From DRQF01 sp964559135 (GTDB lineage Bacteria > Planctomycetota > GCA-002687715 > DRQF01), in the NCBI GenBank assembly GCA_964559135.1, contig CAZLGG010000060.1, forward strand, positions 1-23,844: a stretch of DNA of 23,844 bases. The letters are read 5' to 3'. The notes under the pieces are model-generated. The model had not been told where the DNA came from, ran no database searches, and was given only the letters and a program-made list of their open reading frames with translations. The position numbers were made by a program, and so were the translations under genes. This document shows, one piece after another, positions 1-7,996 of the stretch. Numbering within the stretch: the stretch's first letter is position 1; the number at the start of each line of letters is the position of its first letter.

Positions 1-91
1 GATGAACATCTGGCGCGCGATCCATGTCCCCTCATCGATTCTTCTCATGGCGCTCGTCTTCGGGCACGTCATTTCCGTGTGGGTCTACTGA
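1..91 (+). CDS. C-terminal end of a membrane protein (5' truncated)
   Basis: Codons run in frame from base 2 to a TGA at 89-91; the beginning lies outside the window. The visible tail is 29 residues, mostly one hydrophobic helix (SSILLMALVFGHVISVWVY) preceded by WRAIHVP. One His precedes the helix and another lies within it. This fits the last transmembrane segment of a polytopic protein, and the two His are compatible with haem b ligation as in cytochrome b-type quinol oxidoreductase subunits, but 29 residues cannot prove a family. Its stop codon overlaps the AGGAG ribosome-binding site of the next gene, so the two are very likely co-transcribed. Given the downstream iron-sulfur and multihaem genes, a membrane anchor or quinone-reactive subunit is the favoured guess. 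Confidence 0.6.
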   Translation, partial: MNIWRAIHVPSSILLMALVFGHVISVWVY

Positions 92-101
92 GGAGCCTTC
101 A

Positions 102-1553
102 ATGGCGGACATCGCCGAACTCGACCAACTGATCCAGACGCTGCCGCTCTTCGAGAAGGTCGCCAAGAGTGCGATGAAAAAGATGCTCGATGAGAAGCAC
201 ATGAGCTTCAAGAGCTACGCGCCGGGTGACGTCATCGTGCGCCAGGGAGAACTCGACACTGAGTTCTTCATCCTGATTGAAGGCCTCGCGAGTGCCTACC
301 GGACCGAGGAAGATGGCGAGACACGTCTCGTCGCCTCCTACGGGGCCGGAGACTTCTTCGGCGAAATGTCGGCCGTATCTCATCAGCCCAGATCCGCGAC
401 CGTGAAGGCGGACGGCCCATGCATCGTGATGATGATCGACGTGACGCTCTTCCAGCTCCTGTTCAACGACAAGAAGAGCAGTTTCGCGAAGATCATCGAC
501 GAACGCTATCGAGAACGAGCGCTCGCGTTTCACCTGATGACCGCCCCGCTCTTCAAGAATACGTCTCCTGACGACTTGAAGCGCATCGCGGAGAAGGCCG
601 AGCTTGCGAGTTTCGGCAAGGGAGAGGTCCTCGCGGAGGAGGGCAAGCCCGCGGATGCCGTCTACCTCGTCCGTTCCGGAATCATCAAACGATCGGTTCG
701 CTCCCCAGCGGGCGAGGAGATCATCCACGACTATCTCTGTGACAACTCCTCCTTCGGCGAGCGATCGCTGATGGAAGGGGCGGTTTGGGACTTCACGAGT
801 ACGGCCATGAGCCACGTGGATCTCGTTCGATTGCCCGCCAAGGTTTTCGCCGACGTGTTCGGAAACAGCGAGCAGAGGACGCAGATTCAGGAGCAGGTGG
901 GGCTTCTTCTGGCGGAAGAGCAAGGGATCTCGACGCAGATCCCGGAGTCGGAACGTTTCGAATTGCTGATCGGCAAGGAAGCGATCAAGGGGACCGAGGC
1001 CCTCGTCATCGATCTCGGAAAGTGTACGCGCTGCAATGCGTGCGTCGAATCCTGTGTGGCTGTTCACGAGGATCGAGTGCCGCGTCTATCGAAGCGCGGT
1101 ATTCGCGAAGGAGACCTGATGCTCTCTTCGGCTTGCTACAATTGCAAGATTCCGGAGTGCATGCTCTCCTGCAAGTTCGGCGCCATCCGGCGGGACGTCG
1201 AGGGGCAGATCCACATCCTCGGGGACAACTGCGTCGGCTGCAATATGTGCGAAGCCTCCTGCCCGTACGGGGTCATCCGTATGGCTCACATCCTCACGGA
1301 GGAGGAGTTGGCCGCCGATCGTGACGCTCGCAGCCCGTGGAGGAGCATCCCCATCATCGGACCCCTGATTCAAAAGCGAGCGGAGAGCAAGAAACCTACG
1401 GATGACGAGGAGGCGCCGAAGAAGGCGGGGAAGGCCAAGGCGATCAAGTGCGACCTTTGTGCTGGACTGCCGTTCGAGGCCTGCGTCTACAACTGCCCTT
1501 GCGGGGCCATCGCCAGAAGAAGTCCGACGGCCCTCGCGGGACTCGAAAGCTGA
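102..1553 (+). CDS. Two cNMP-binding domains fused to a four-cluster [4Fe-4S] ferredoxin protein
   Basis: The 483-aa product starts at ATG 102, chosen because AGGAG at 91-95 sits 6 nt upstream; an in-frame ATG at 24 lies inside the preceding gene. Residues about 15-135 form a CRP-like cyclic-nucleotide-binding domain with a good phosphate-binding cassette (FGEMSA then PRSATV, 87-102). Residues about 150-265 form a second copy whose cassette (FGERSL, then WDFTST) lacks the phosphate-contacting Arg, so it probably does not bind nucleotide. The C-terminal part resembles the electron-transfer subunit of molybdopterin oxidoreductases (DmsB/HybA/NrfC type). Its 16 Cys fall in four groups: 308/311/314/318, 345/348/353/357, 377/380/383/387 and 450/453/461/465, enough for four [4Fe-4S] clusters. 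There is no signal peptide or DNA-binding HTH, so it is probably cytoplasmic. It may relay electrons to or from the membrane partner under cyclic-nucleotide control. Domain calls are strong; the role is inferred. Confidence 0.9.
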   Translation: MADIAELDQLIQTLPLFEKVAKSAMKKMLDEKHMSFKSYAPGDVIVRQGELDTEFFILIEGLASAYRTEEDGETRLVASYGAGDFFGEMSAVSHQPRSATVKADGPCIVMMIDVTLFQLLFNDKKSSFAKIIDERYRERALAFHLMTAPLFKNTSPDDLKRIAEKAELASFGKGEVLAEEGKPADAVYLVRSGIIKRSVRSPAGEEIIHDYLCDNSSFGERSLMEGAVWDFTSTAMSHVDLVRLPAKVFADVFGNSEQRTQIQEQVGLLLAEEQGISTQIPESERFELLIGKEAIKGTEALVIDLGKCTRCNACVESCVAVHEDRVPRLSKRGIREGDLMLSSACYNCKIPECMLSCKFGAIRRDVEGQIHILGDNCVGCNMCEASCPYGVIRMAHILTEEELAADRDARSPWRSIPIIGPLIQKRAESKKPTDDEEAPKKAGKAKAIKCDLCAGLPFEACVYNCPCGAIARRSPTALAGLES

Positions 1554-1577
1554 CGTCGACCATGGAGATCCTCTAAA

Positions 1578-3566
1578 GTGCCGAAAATCGTCGTCAAGGT
1601 CGGTAAGAACGAACAGACGTTCGAGAATACATCCGTTCTCATCGGTGCGCGCTCCAGTTGCCAACTCGTCCTCTCCGATCCGCTCGCAGCCCCCGAACAC
1701 AGTGAGGTGATGTACGCTGGAGGACACTTCCAAATCGTTGATCGGGGAACGACACTGGGCACGTTTGTCAACGGGGAGATCGTCAGGGACTCGGCGATTC
1801 TCGAGGACGCATCGACGATCATCGTGGGTGTCAGTCGGGTGAAGGTCTCCCTGGAAGAGGACGACAGCGGCGATCCCGTTCTCACGCTTGTGCGGGACAA
1901 GAAATACTTCTACTACGACGACAAGAAGGATGCCCTCGATTGGTCACGGAAGGAGGTCGCTTTCGGCCGATTTCCGCCGCTCTCCACGGCGAACTGGATC
2001 GTTTCGTTCGCCGTCATCATCCTGCTGCCGTTCTGGTTCTGGTCGCCGACGAGTGACCCGTTGCTCGAGCCGGGGCCTACCCGACATTCCGCCATACCCG
2101 CGTACCACGCGCAGTTGGAAAACCTGGATGACTCCGATCGCGATTGTTCCGCATGCCACAGCAGCTTCTCTGGCGCCGTGAACGCGAAGTGCCTCGCGTG
2201 TCACCAAGACGATGTGGGACAAGCAAAGCAGCACCCCTTCGCGTCCGATGCCTCCGCATGGTCGATGGATTGCGCCCATTGTCACGTGGATCACAGGGGT
2301 CTCGACGCATCGTCCCTCATCGCGATCAAAGCGCAGGATTCCTGCGGCCTGTGCCACGAGGCGGACCGCAAGCCCGTGAATCTCGCGTCGTTGCCTCGGA
2401 AGCTCCGGAAAGTCCAACTCCTGTATCGCAGTTTTTCCCACGCCGACCACAAGGGAAAGCTGCTGCAAGGAAAGGAACTCACGTGTGGCGATTGCCATGA
2501 GCCCGTGCAGTCCGGGGACATGGAGGCCGTGCCGATGGAGGGGGAGCGGCCGCGAGAGTTCCGGCCTCTGACCTATGAGGCGTGTCTGAAATGCCATGGT
2601 GACGGCGCCGACATTCCCGCTGAGAGACGCTTCGCGGGGGCTTGGCACGGAACCGACGAGGATGGGAAAAAATGCCTCGCGTGCCATGGAACCCTGAACG
2701 AGAAGGAACTGCGCGAGGGACCGCGCGCTCACCCGCCGGTCACCTTCCAGCTCGCTGCCCAGGCGCACGATGAGTTGGCGATGGGCTCGGACCCCAAGGA
2801 CTGCGCCCAGTGCCACAAGAACGGGGAGGAGCTGTCGGGGGGAGTGGATCGGGGAACGTTGCGGTTTTCCCACGACATCCATGTTCGATCCATGAACCCG
2901 AGTGCCGGTGATCTCGCGGCCGCGATCGGCATGGAGGCTTCTGAACCGGCCAAGGGCACATGCGCGTTCTGTCATTCGGACGTGGCGAGAGCCGGCGAAC
3001 TGATTGAACCTGGGAAGCCGGTCTTCTCCAATCAGGAGCGAAGCTGTCTCCCGTGCCATGAGGGTCGGGCTCCGAGAGTCGTCGATGCCGTTCCCCCCAT
3101 GCCATCGGACACGCGTCCAGCGTTTCCGCACGATCGCCACCTGTCGATCGAGCAGGGCTGCTTCGCGTGCCACGCATTCAGTGATTCGGATGGTGCTTTT
3201 GACCTGACGACTCCGGAGAAGGTCAGGAACTGCACGGAATGTCATGCCGAGCATCGCAACCTGGGACGGGACGAAACCCACCAGAGAAAGGACGGCGCCT
3301 GCCAAGTCTGCCACAAGTCGGTGGGGCATGACCCGGACCCGGTCTATACCGGCAAGCCCTTCGCGTGGGATCGCCCCTCCGACCCCGGTTTCCGGCATTT
3401 CAGTCGGGGTCATCAGACACCGACGAACGATGGGCGGTGCGATATGTGCCACGAGGAGCAAACCTGGGCCGCGGCCTCCATCGATGCCGTCCCCATTCCG
3501 ACCGAGGACGCAGCGAGCTGTCGAACCTGTCATATCGACGAGCGCCAGCGTTTCCACTGGCGCTGA
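1578..3566 (+). CDS. FHA domain, one TM helix and a 15-haem cytochrome c
   Basis: The 662-aa product begins at GTG 1578, with GGAG at 1564-1567 and only 24 bp after the previous stop. Residues about 19-93 look like an FHA phosphothreonine-binding domain (LIGARSSCQLVLSD, then HSEV and GTFVNGE). A single hydrophobic helix at about 139-156 follows. The remaining 500 residues contain 15 CXXCH haem-c motifs that I counted by eye, from CSACH near residue 190 to CRTCH near the C-terminus, plus many additional His that could be distal ligands. Predicted topology is FHA in the cytoplasm and haems in the periplasm, with the helix acting as an uncleaved anchor. The haem region resembles NapC/NrfH/cytochrome c3-type multihaem proteins, with no catalytic motif I can name. 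It most likely moves electrons across the periplasm or to an extracellular acceptor with the upstream iron-sulfur protein. The FHA fusion suggests docking to a phosphorylated partner. Confidence 0.9.
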   Translation: MPKIVVKVGKNEQTFENTSVLIGARSSCQLVLSDPLAAPEHSEVMYAGGHFQIVDRGTTLGTFVNGEIVRDSAILEDASTIIVGVSRVKVSLEEDDSGDPVLTLVRDKKYFYYDDKKDALDWSRKEVAFGRFPPLSTANWIVSFAVIILLPFWFWSPTSDPLLEPGPTRHSAIPAYHAQLENLDDSDRDCSACHSSFSGAVNAKCLACHQDDVGQAKQHPFASDASAWSMDCAHCHVDHRGLDASSLIAIKAQDSCGLCHEADRKPVNLASLPRKLRKVQLLYRSFSHADHKGKLLQGKELTCGDCHEPVQSGDMEAVPMEGERPREFRPLTYEACLKCHGDGADIPAERRFAGAWHGTDEDGKKCLACHGTLNEKELREGPRAHPPVTFQLAAQAHDELAMGSDPKDCAQCHKNGEELSGGVDRGTLRFSHDIHVRSMNPSAGDLAAAIGMEASEPAKGTCAFCHSDVARAGELIEPGKPVFSNQERSCLPCHEGRAPRVVDAVPPMPSDTRPAFPHDRHLSIEQGCFACHAFSDSDGAFDLTTPEKVRNCTECHAEHRNLGRDETHQRKDGACQVCHKSVGHDPDPVYTGKPFAWDRPSDPGFRHFSRGHQTPTNDGRCDMCHEEQTWAAASIDAVPIPTEDAASCRTCHIDERQRFHWR

Positions 3567-3587
3567 ACGACGCGGGGGGGGGCGTCG
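3541..3587 (+). terminator. Two consecutive hairpins at the end of the cytochrome gene
   Basis: AGCGCCAG (3541-3548) pairs with CTGGCGCT (3557-3564) around an 8-nt loop, covering the last codons and reaching into the stop codon. CGACGC (3568-3573) pairs with GCGTCG (3582-3587) around a loop of eight G. Neither is followed by a T-tract, so this is at best a weak or Rho-assisted transcription end or mRNA 3'-protective structure. It marks the likely boundary between the electron-transfer cluster and the signalling operon. Confidence 0.3.
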
Positions 3588-3751
3588 ATTCCGGGAGAAA
3601 TCACTTCCTGGAGCGCACCGTCGACGCAACTGAATAAGAATGCCTTCATGGGGAACCTACATCCTCCGCACCCGCCCGGCCGATGATTGAGAAAGGGCCC
3701 CCGGTGCGTGTTGCGCGGGTGAGTGCTCTCGGATCATTCACTGGGACCGGA

Positions 3752-5017
3752 ATGACGACACCCGCATCGATTGACGCTCTCGAATCCGGCGCAAACACGT
3801 CGCGTGTCTACGTGGGTCGTCAGCCCATCTTCGACCGCCGACGCAAGGTCGTCGCGTACGAGCTGCTGTTTCGGAGCGGGGAGGACAACAAGGCGAACTT
3901 TTCGGATGGCAACCGAGCCACGGCGACCGTACTCGACAACACCTTCATGGAACTCGGCAGCGAGGTCGTGACTGGTGGCTTGCCCGCATTCGTGAACATC
4001 ACCCGGGACTTCGTCCTCGAGGAATTCGTTCACCTGTTTCCACCCGACCAACTCGTCGTGGAGATCCTGGAAGATGCGCTCGTGGACGACCTGCTGTTGG
4101 CTCGCATTCAAGGGCTCCGGGACGCGGGCTTTAGGATCGCACTGGACGATTTCGTCCTGGGCGAGGAGAACCGCGCCCTCCTGAAGCATGCCGACTTCGT
4201 CAAGCTGGACGTGGCCGACCTGGGCTTCCAGGATCTCGAAGCTCACATCGGAGCCGTGCGAGTGAGCGGGGCCGAGGTCCTCGCGGAAAAAGTGGAGACG
4301 TCCGAGGAGATGGAGAAGTGCCTCGAACTCGGCTTTGATCTCTTCCAGGGTTACGCACTCAGCCGTCCTGTCGTGGTGAAGGGACGCCGGCCGGCGGAGA
4401 ATCGATTTGCTCTGCTTGACCTCATGGCGGTCGCCGCTGATCCGGAGCTCGATCTGGAGGAACTCGAGCGTTGCGTGAGCAAGGACTTGGGGCTGACCTA
4501 TAGGCTGCTGCGCTACATCAACTCGGCGGCGTTCGGGCTGAGGGTCCGTGTGGATTCCATTCGACACGCACTCAATCTCCTGGGTCGACGACTCGTCCAG
4601 ACATGGATCAATTTGGTCGTGATCTCCGAGGCGTTGGGTGACGGGTCGGAGTTGCTCACGACCGCGATCGTGCGGGCACGTATGTCGAAGACGGTGGCGG
4701 AGTGCTTGAAGATCGGAATTCCGGATGCCTGTTTCACGGCAGGCCTGCTGAGCGTCATCGACGAGGTCATGGCGCAGCCCATGGAGGAGATCCTGGACCG
4801 GCTGCCGTTGGCCCCTGATGTGGATCGTGCGCTCCGTACCCGCGAGGGGCCGATCGGCGAACTTCTGGACGTTGTCGTCCTTTGGGATAGCGGCCACTGG
4901 GAAGAGGTGCTCGAGAGGGACATTGATATCGGCGTCTGCAGCCGCGCGTACCTCGAAGCGATCCAATGGGCGGGAACATTGATACAAGGTCAGAACGAGG
5001 AGGGGGACGATGAGTGA
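3752..5017 (+). CDS. EAL-HDOD signalling protein (YuxH/CdgJ-like) with conserved EAL residues
   Basis: The product is 421 aa from ATG 3752 (GGGA at 3743-3746); an in-frame ATG at 3683 would add 23 residues but has no visible ribosome-binding site. Residues about 20-210 are an EAL c-di-GMP phosphodiesterase-like domain beginning VGRQPIFD and carrying YELLFR in place of EALLR. Residues about 215-410 are an HDOD domain (LTYRLLRYINSAAFGL, SIRHALNLLGRR). Members of this architecture are often catalytically dead. Here the usual metal and catalytic positions look retained: E37, N82, E104, D132-D133, K151, E179 and Q199. The loop-6 region after DDF is not canonical. It may bind or hydrolyse c-di-GMP and use HDOD for partner binding. 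It heads a tight three-gene operon with an Hpt protein and an HDOD-REC-GGDEF protein. Confidence 0.88.
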   Translation: MTTPASIDALESGANTSRVYVGRQPIFDRRRKVVAYELLFRSGEDNKANFSDGNRATATVLDNTFMELGSEVVTGGLPAFVNITRDFVLEEFVHLFPPDQLVVEILEDALVDDLLLARIQGLRDAGFRIALDDFVLGEENRALLKHADFVKLDVADLGFQDLEAHIGAVRVSGAEVLAEKVETSEEMEKCLELGFDLFQGYALSRPVVVKGRRPAENRFALLDLMAVAADPELDLEELERCVSKDLGLTYRLLRYINSAAFGLRVRVDSIRHALNLLGRRLVQTWINLVVISEALGDGSELLTTAIVRARMSKTVAECLKIGIPDACFTAGLLSVIDEVMAQPMEEILDRLPLAPDVDRALRTREGPIGELLDVVVLWDSGHWEEVLERDIDIGVCSRAYLEAIQWAGTLIQGQNEEGDDE

Positions 5018-5351
5018 ACCCGTGGACATGTCCGTGATCGAGTCTCTCAAGGAGTTGGGGGACGTTGAGTTGGTCCACGAACTCGTGGAAATCTTCATGG
5101 AGGATACGCCTCCAAGGTTGGAGGAACTCTCCAAGGCCTGCCTCGAGGGCGACGCCCAACGAATCGAGTCCCTGGCCCACTCGCTCAAGTCGAGTTGCGC
5201 CAATCTCGGCGCCACGTACCTCTCCGAGATTTGTAGGGAACTCGAGTCCCAAGGCCGCGAAGGGGAATTGGGCCGGGCCAAGGAACTCATCGTCCTCTCG
5301 AAGGAAGAATACCGCCGCGTCTCCGAGTCCCTTCAGAATTGCCTGGAATAA
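5010..5351 (+). CDS. Stand-alone Hpt phosphotransfer protein
   Basis: The product is 113 aa, almost exactly one histidine-containing phosphotransfer domain. The phosphorylatable His is H57 in the motif LAHSLKSSCANLGA, which matches the Hpt signature (AHxLKGxxxxxG), with Ser in the position often occupied by Gly. The rest is amphipathic helix. Translation begins at ATG 5010 after a GAGGAGGGGG stretch and overlaps the end of the EAL-HDOD gene by 8 bp, implying translational coupling. Hpt proteins carry phosphate between a hybrid histidine kinase and a response regulator; the obvious acceptor is the receiver domain of the next gene. No histidine kinase is encoded in the window, so the phosphate donor is unknown. 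Confidence 0.88.
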   Translation: MSEPVDMSVIESLKELGDVELVHELVEIFMEDTPPRLEELSKACLEGDAQRIESLAHSLKSSCANLGATYLSEICRELESQGREGELGRAKELIVLSKEEYRRVSESLQNCLE

Positions 5352-5360
5352 GGGGCTGAC

Positions 5361-7298
5361 ATGAGAATCGACTTCGAGGAATTGAAGGTCTCCGGAAAGC
5401 TTCCTTCCCCTCCGGGAGTGGGGATGGCTATCCTCCGCTTGACTCAGAAGGATGACTATTGCATCGCGGAGATCGCCGAAGCCATCCAAGCCGATCCGGC
5501 TCTCACGGGGCGCGTGATCAAGCTCGCCAATTCCTCGAAATCGGCGATGGTCAACCCGATCGTGAGCATCGAGGAGGCGGTCAAGCGCCTGGGTGTGCGG
5601 ACTCTGAAGGCGATTGCACTCGGATTCTCGCTCATCTCCTCGTATCGCGAAGGCGTATGCACAGCCTTCGATTTCGAGATGTTCTGGTCGGAGTCTCTGG
5701 CGCGTGCCGTCGCCGCGCAGGCGGTGGCGAATCGACAGCACTTGGCGGATCCGGCCGAAGCCTATTGTTGTGGACTCTTGGCGGGTGTGGGACGTCTGGC
5801 GTTGGCGTGGGTCTATCCCGACCAATACGCGTCGATCCTCGTCGAGAACGCGGATTCCGGCGATGTCGCCGCGCGACTTCGAGGTGAGTCCGAGACCTTC
5901 GGACTCACCAGTGCCGATATTTCTGAATCCATGTTGGCGGATTGGGGGTTCCCCGCCGAGCACGTCGAGGCCATCGGGGATTTTGGCCGCGGCGAACAGG
6001 ACCCATCGGAGATGACCCCTGGTCGGAGAGGCCTCGTCTCCTCACTGAGGCTGGGCCAGGCGATCGCGGGTGTTTGCATTCAAGACGGCGATGCGTCCGG
6101 AGCCTGGGCCGATTTGATCGGTACCGCTGAACGCCTCGGGATCGACTCCGAAAGCATCCAGTCTCTGGCCTCGGATGTTGCGGCTTCCTGGGAGGATTGG
6201 GGCGCCGTCCTTTCACTCCCCACTCAATCTCTCCCGGCGTTTCCCGATGCATCGCACGCCGAAGCTGAGGACGACGCGCACGATGACGGGGCGAGTTCGG
6301 TCGATGAGCCCGTCTCGACAACGCCGAGCCGAAAGAAAAGTCGCGTTCTGGCGGTGGACGATGAGCGTCTCTCTCTGAAGCTGATTCGACATCACCTGGA
6401 GAAAGCGGGGCATGAGGTACTCGTGGCTTCGAATGGAGACCAAGCCCTCGAGATCGCGATGCGGGAGGATCCCCCGATCATCGTGACCGATTGGCGAATG
6501 CCCGGAATGAATGGGCTGGACCTCGTGAGAATGTTGCGACGCTACGAGCGGGGACGTGCAACGTACATCATTCTACTCACCGGAAGTGACGACGAAGAGC
6601 AGGTCGTCGAGGCCTTCGATGCGGGGATCGATGACTACGTCACCAAGCCATTCAACCCGCGCGTCTTGTTGGCGAGGGTTGGTGCCGGAGAAAGAGTGGC
6701 GCACCTGCAGGAGCAGGTTGAGGAGGACCGGCGTATGCAGCAGCATCAGATGAAGGAGCTGGCGATTCTCAACCGTAAACTGAAGAAGGCTTCCATCACG
6801 GACCCCCTGACAGGCCTGGCAAACCGTCGATACGCGATGGAAAGGATGCGGGAGTCGTGGAGTGGAATAGAGAGACTCCCCAAGCCGATGGCCCTGGTGA
6901 TGATTGACATCGATCACTTCAAGCGCGTGAATGATGAGTATGGGCACGCCGCAGGCGACGCGGTCCTACAGAAAGTGGCGGACGTCTTCCGCGATCAAGT
7001 CAGGCACAGTGAGAGCATCTGTCGGATCGGCGGCGAGGAGTTCCTCGTCATCCTCCCACAGGCGACGCTGGAGGAGGCGGCGACTTGTGCCGAGCGCATG
7101 CGTGTCGGCGTGGCGAGCGCGGAAATCGAAGCGGAGGGTTTCCGGGGTGGAGTGACCATCAGTTTGGGAGTTGCAAGCTCCGAGCAGACCGATCAAAGCG
7201 TCGACCACCTCCTCAACCTCTCGGACGCCGCTGTCTATGCGGCGAAGGCTGCGGGCCGAAACCGCGTCGTCGTTGCCGACGCTCCGGTTCGCACCTGA
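5361..7298 (+). CDS. HDOD-receiver-GGDEF response regulator, predicted diguanylate cyclase
   Basis: The 645-aa protein starts at ATG 5361 (AGGGG at 5351-5355), 9 bp after the Hpt gene. Domains in order: HDOD about 5-210 (LPSPPGVGMAILRL); an acidic low-complexity linker about 295-325; a receiver domain about 327-445 with acidic pocket D333/D334, phosphoacceptor D377 and switch Lys K429; a helical linker about 446-478 likely to form a coiled coil; and a GGDEF domain about 479-640. The active-site motif GGEEF (557-561) and the DIDHFKRVND substrate region are intact, so it should make c-di-GMP from two GTP. The inhibitory I-site position reads RHSE (548-551) rather than RxxD. Phosphorylation of D377, probably through the neighbouring Hpt, would promote dimerisation and activity as in PleD/WspR-type enzymes. 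Soluble, cytoplasmic. Confidence 0.92.
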   Translation: MRIDFEELKVSGKLPSPPGVGMAILRLTQKDDYCIAEIAEAIQADPALTGRVIKLANSSKSAMVNPIVSIEEAVKRLGVRTLKAIALGFSLISSYREGVCTAFDFEMFWSESLARAVAAQAVANRQHLADPAEAYCCGLLAGVGRLALAWVYPDQYASILVENADSGDVAARLRGESETFGLTSADISESMLADWGFPAEHVEAIGDFGRGEQDPSEMTPGRRGLVSSLRLGQAIAGVCIQDGDASGAWADLIGTAERLGIDSESIQSLASDVAASWEDWGAVLSLPTQSLPAFPDASHAEAEDDAHDDGASSVDEPVSTTPSRKKSRVLAVDDERLSLKLIRHHLEKAGHEVLVASNGDQALEIAMREDPPIIVTDWRMPGMNGLDLVRMLRRYERGRATYIILLTGSDDEEQVVEAFDAGIDDYVTKPFNPRVLLARVGAGERVAHLQEQVEEDRRMQQHQMKELAILNRKLKKASITDPLTGLANRRYAMERMRESWSGIERLPKPMALVMIDIDHFKRVNDEYGHAAGDAVLQKVADVFRDQVRHSESICRIGGEEFLVILPQATLEEAATCAERMRVGVASAEIEAEGFRGGVTISLGVASSEQTDQSVDHLLNLSDAAVYAAKAAGRNRVVVADAPVRT

Positions 7299-7344
7299 CA
7301 GATGCGCCCCCCCACCTCGGGGAGGATTCCCATGCGTTTGGCCT

Positions 7345-7350
7345 TATACT
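7345..7350 (+). promoter_or_regulatory. Possible -10 element of a leaderless gene
   Basis: TATACT lies 7 nt before ATG 7358, where a -10 box would place the transcription start on or next to the start codon. No convincing -35 or Shine-Dalgarno sequence is seen for that ATG. The call rests on spacing and consensus alone. Confidence 0.28.
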
Positions 7351-7357
7351 GTCGCCG

Positions 7358-7996
7358 ATGTGGGAACGAATCCGGCAAGACCTCGAGATGGCCATGGAAC
7401 GCTTCGGTGCCGGGGAGCCCCCGGGTTCGGAACTCTCCGCACCTGCAACTCTCGAAGATGTGTGGGACCCGCCCCTCGATCTGTGTTTTTCTCCGGCGGG
7501 CTACCGTGACTTGCGGGCGATGGGCCATTCCCCCGAGCGCGCATTCTTGATGATGACCGTGAGCGAGGCCCGCGCGTCGGAGCCGAATGAGCACTACCTG
7601 CACTATTGGCTGGCCCAGCTCCAACGGCGCCGACTTGGAGATTGGGCGGATGCCGAGGAATCCCCAGAATCGGATGAGATCCGCGCTCTGCGGCGATTCG
7701 TCCATGATTTCGGAACTCTCGGAATCAATCTGCGGGGTCGCAGGCCGGAGGTGTTTCGCGCGGCCTACTGCGTCGCCTATCTCGATCCGAGGCTGACGCC
7801 CGCGTGTGACGAACGAGATCGCGATCCCAGGACGATCCTTGGAGCGGCATTAGCGGCATTGACTTGGGGTTCGATCGATCTCGGTGCGGCGGTTCAAGTC
7901 CTCCTGGAAGGGCCTCCCTGGTCGTCCGAGGCGGCGAGATTCGTCGTGCATCTGGCGAGCCTTTACTATGGTGTCGGCGAGATGGGAAAAGCGTGA
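7358..7996 (+). CDS. Unrecognised 212-aa protein coupled to the N-acetyltransferase
   Basis: I do not recognise this protein family. The frame from ATG 7358 (MWERIRQDLEMAMERFG) to the TGA at 7994-7996 encodes 212 residues, acidic in the middle and with no signal peptide or membrane segment. It seems mainly helical (RALRRFVHDFG, AARFVVHLASLYYGVGEMGKA) with no Cys-rich or catalytic signature. There is no Shine-Dalgarno sequence before 7358; another in-frame ATG lies 11 codons downstream and could be the true start. The gene overlaps the N-acetyltransferase by one base (TGATG), so the two are translationally coupled. That coupling and compatible codon use are the main reasons to believe the gene is real. 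Confidence 0.65.
   Translation: MWERIRQDLEMAMERFGAGEPPGSELSAPATLEDVWDPPLDLCFSPAGYRDLRAMGHSPERAFLMMTVSEARASEPNEHYLHYWLAQLQRRRLGDWADAEESPESDEIRALRRFVHDFGTLGINLRGRRPEVFRAAYCVAYLDPRLTPACDERDRDPRTILGAALAALTWGSIDLGAAVQVLLEGPPWSSEAARFVVHLASLYYGVGEMGKA

Noticed and set aside
1944..3629. Long minus-strand frame (about 561 codons) opposite the multihaem cytochrome
   Set aside because: The plus strand has 15 CXXCH motifs in frame; the antisense product is Arg-rich and featureless.
3734..5963. Two long minus-strand frames opposite the EAL-HDOD, Hpt and HDOD-REC-GGDEF genes
   Set aside because: All three plus-strand genes have clear domains and tight spacing; the antisense products have none.
7302..7550. 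Small plus-strand frame whose internal ATG at 7332 follows a GGGGAGGA motif
   Set aside because: The ribosome-binding-like motif is attractive, but the product is Arg/Ser/Pro-rich without features and overlaps the 212-aa frame that is coupled to the N-acetyltransferase.
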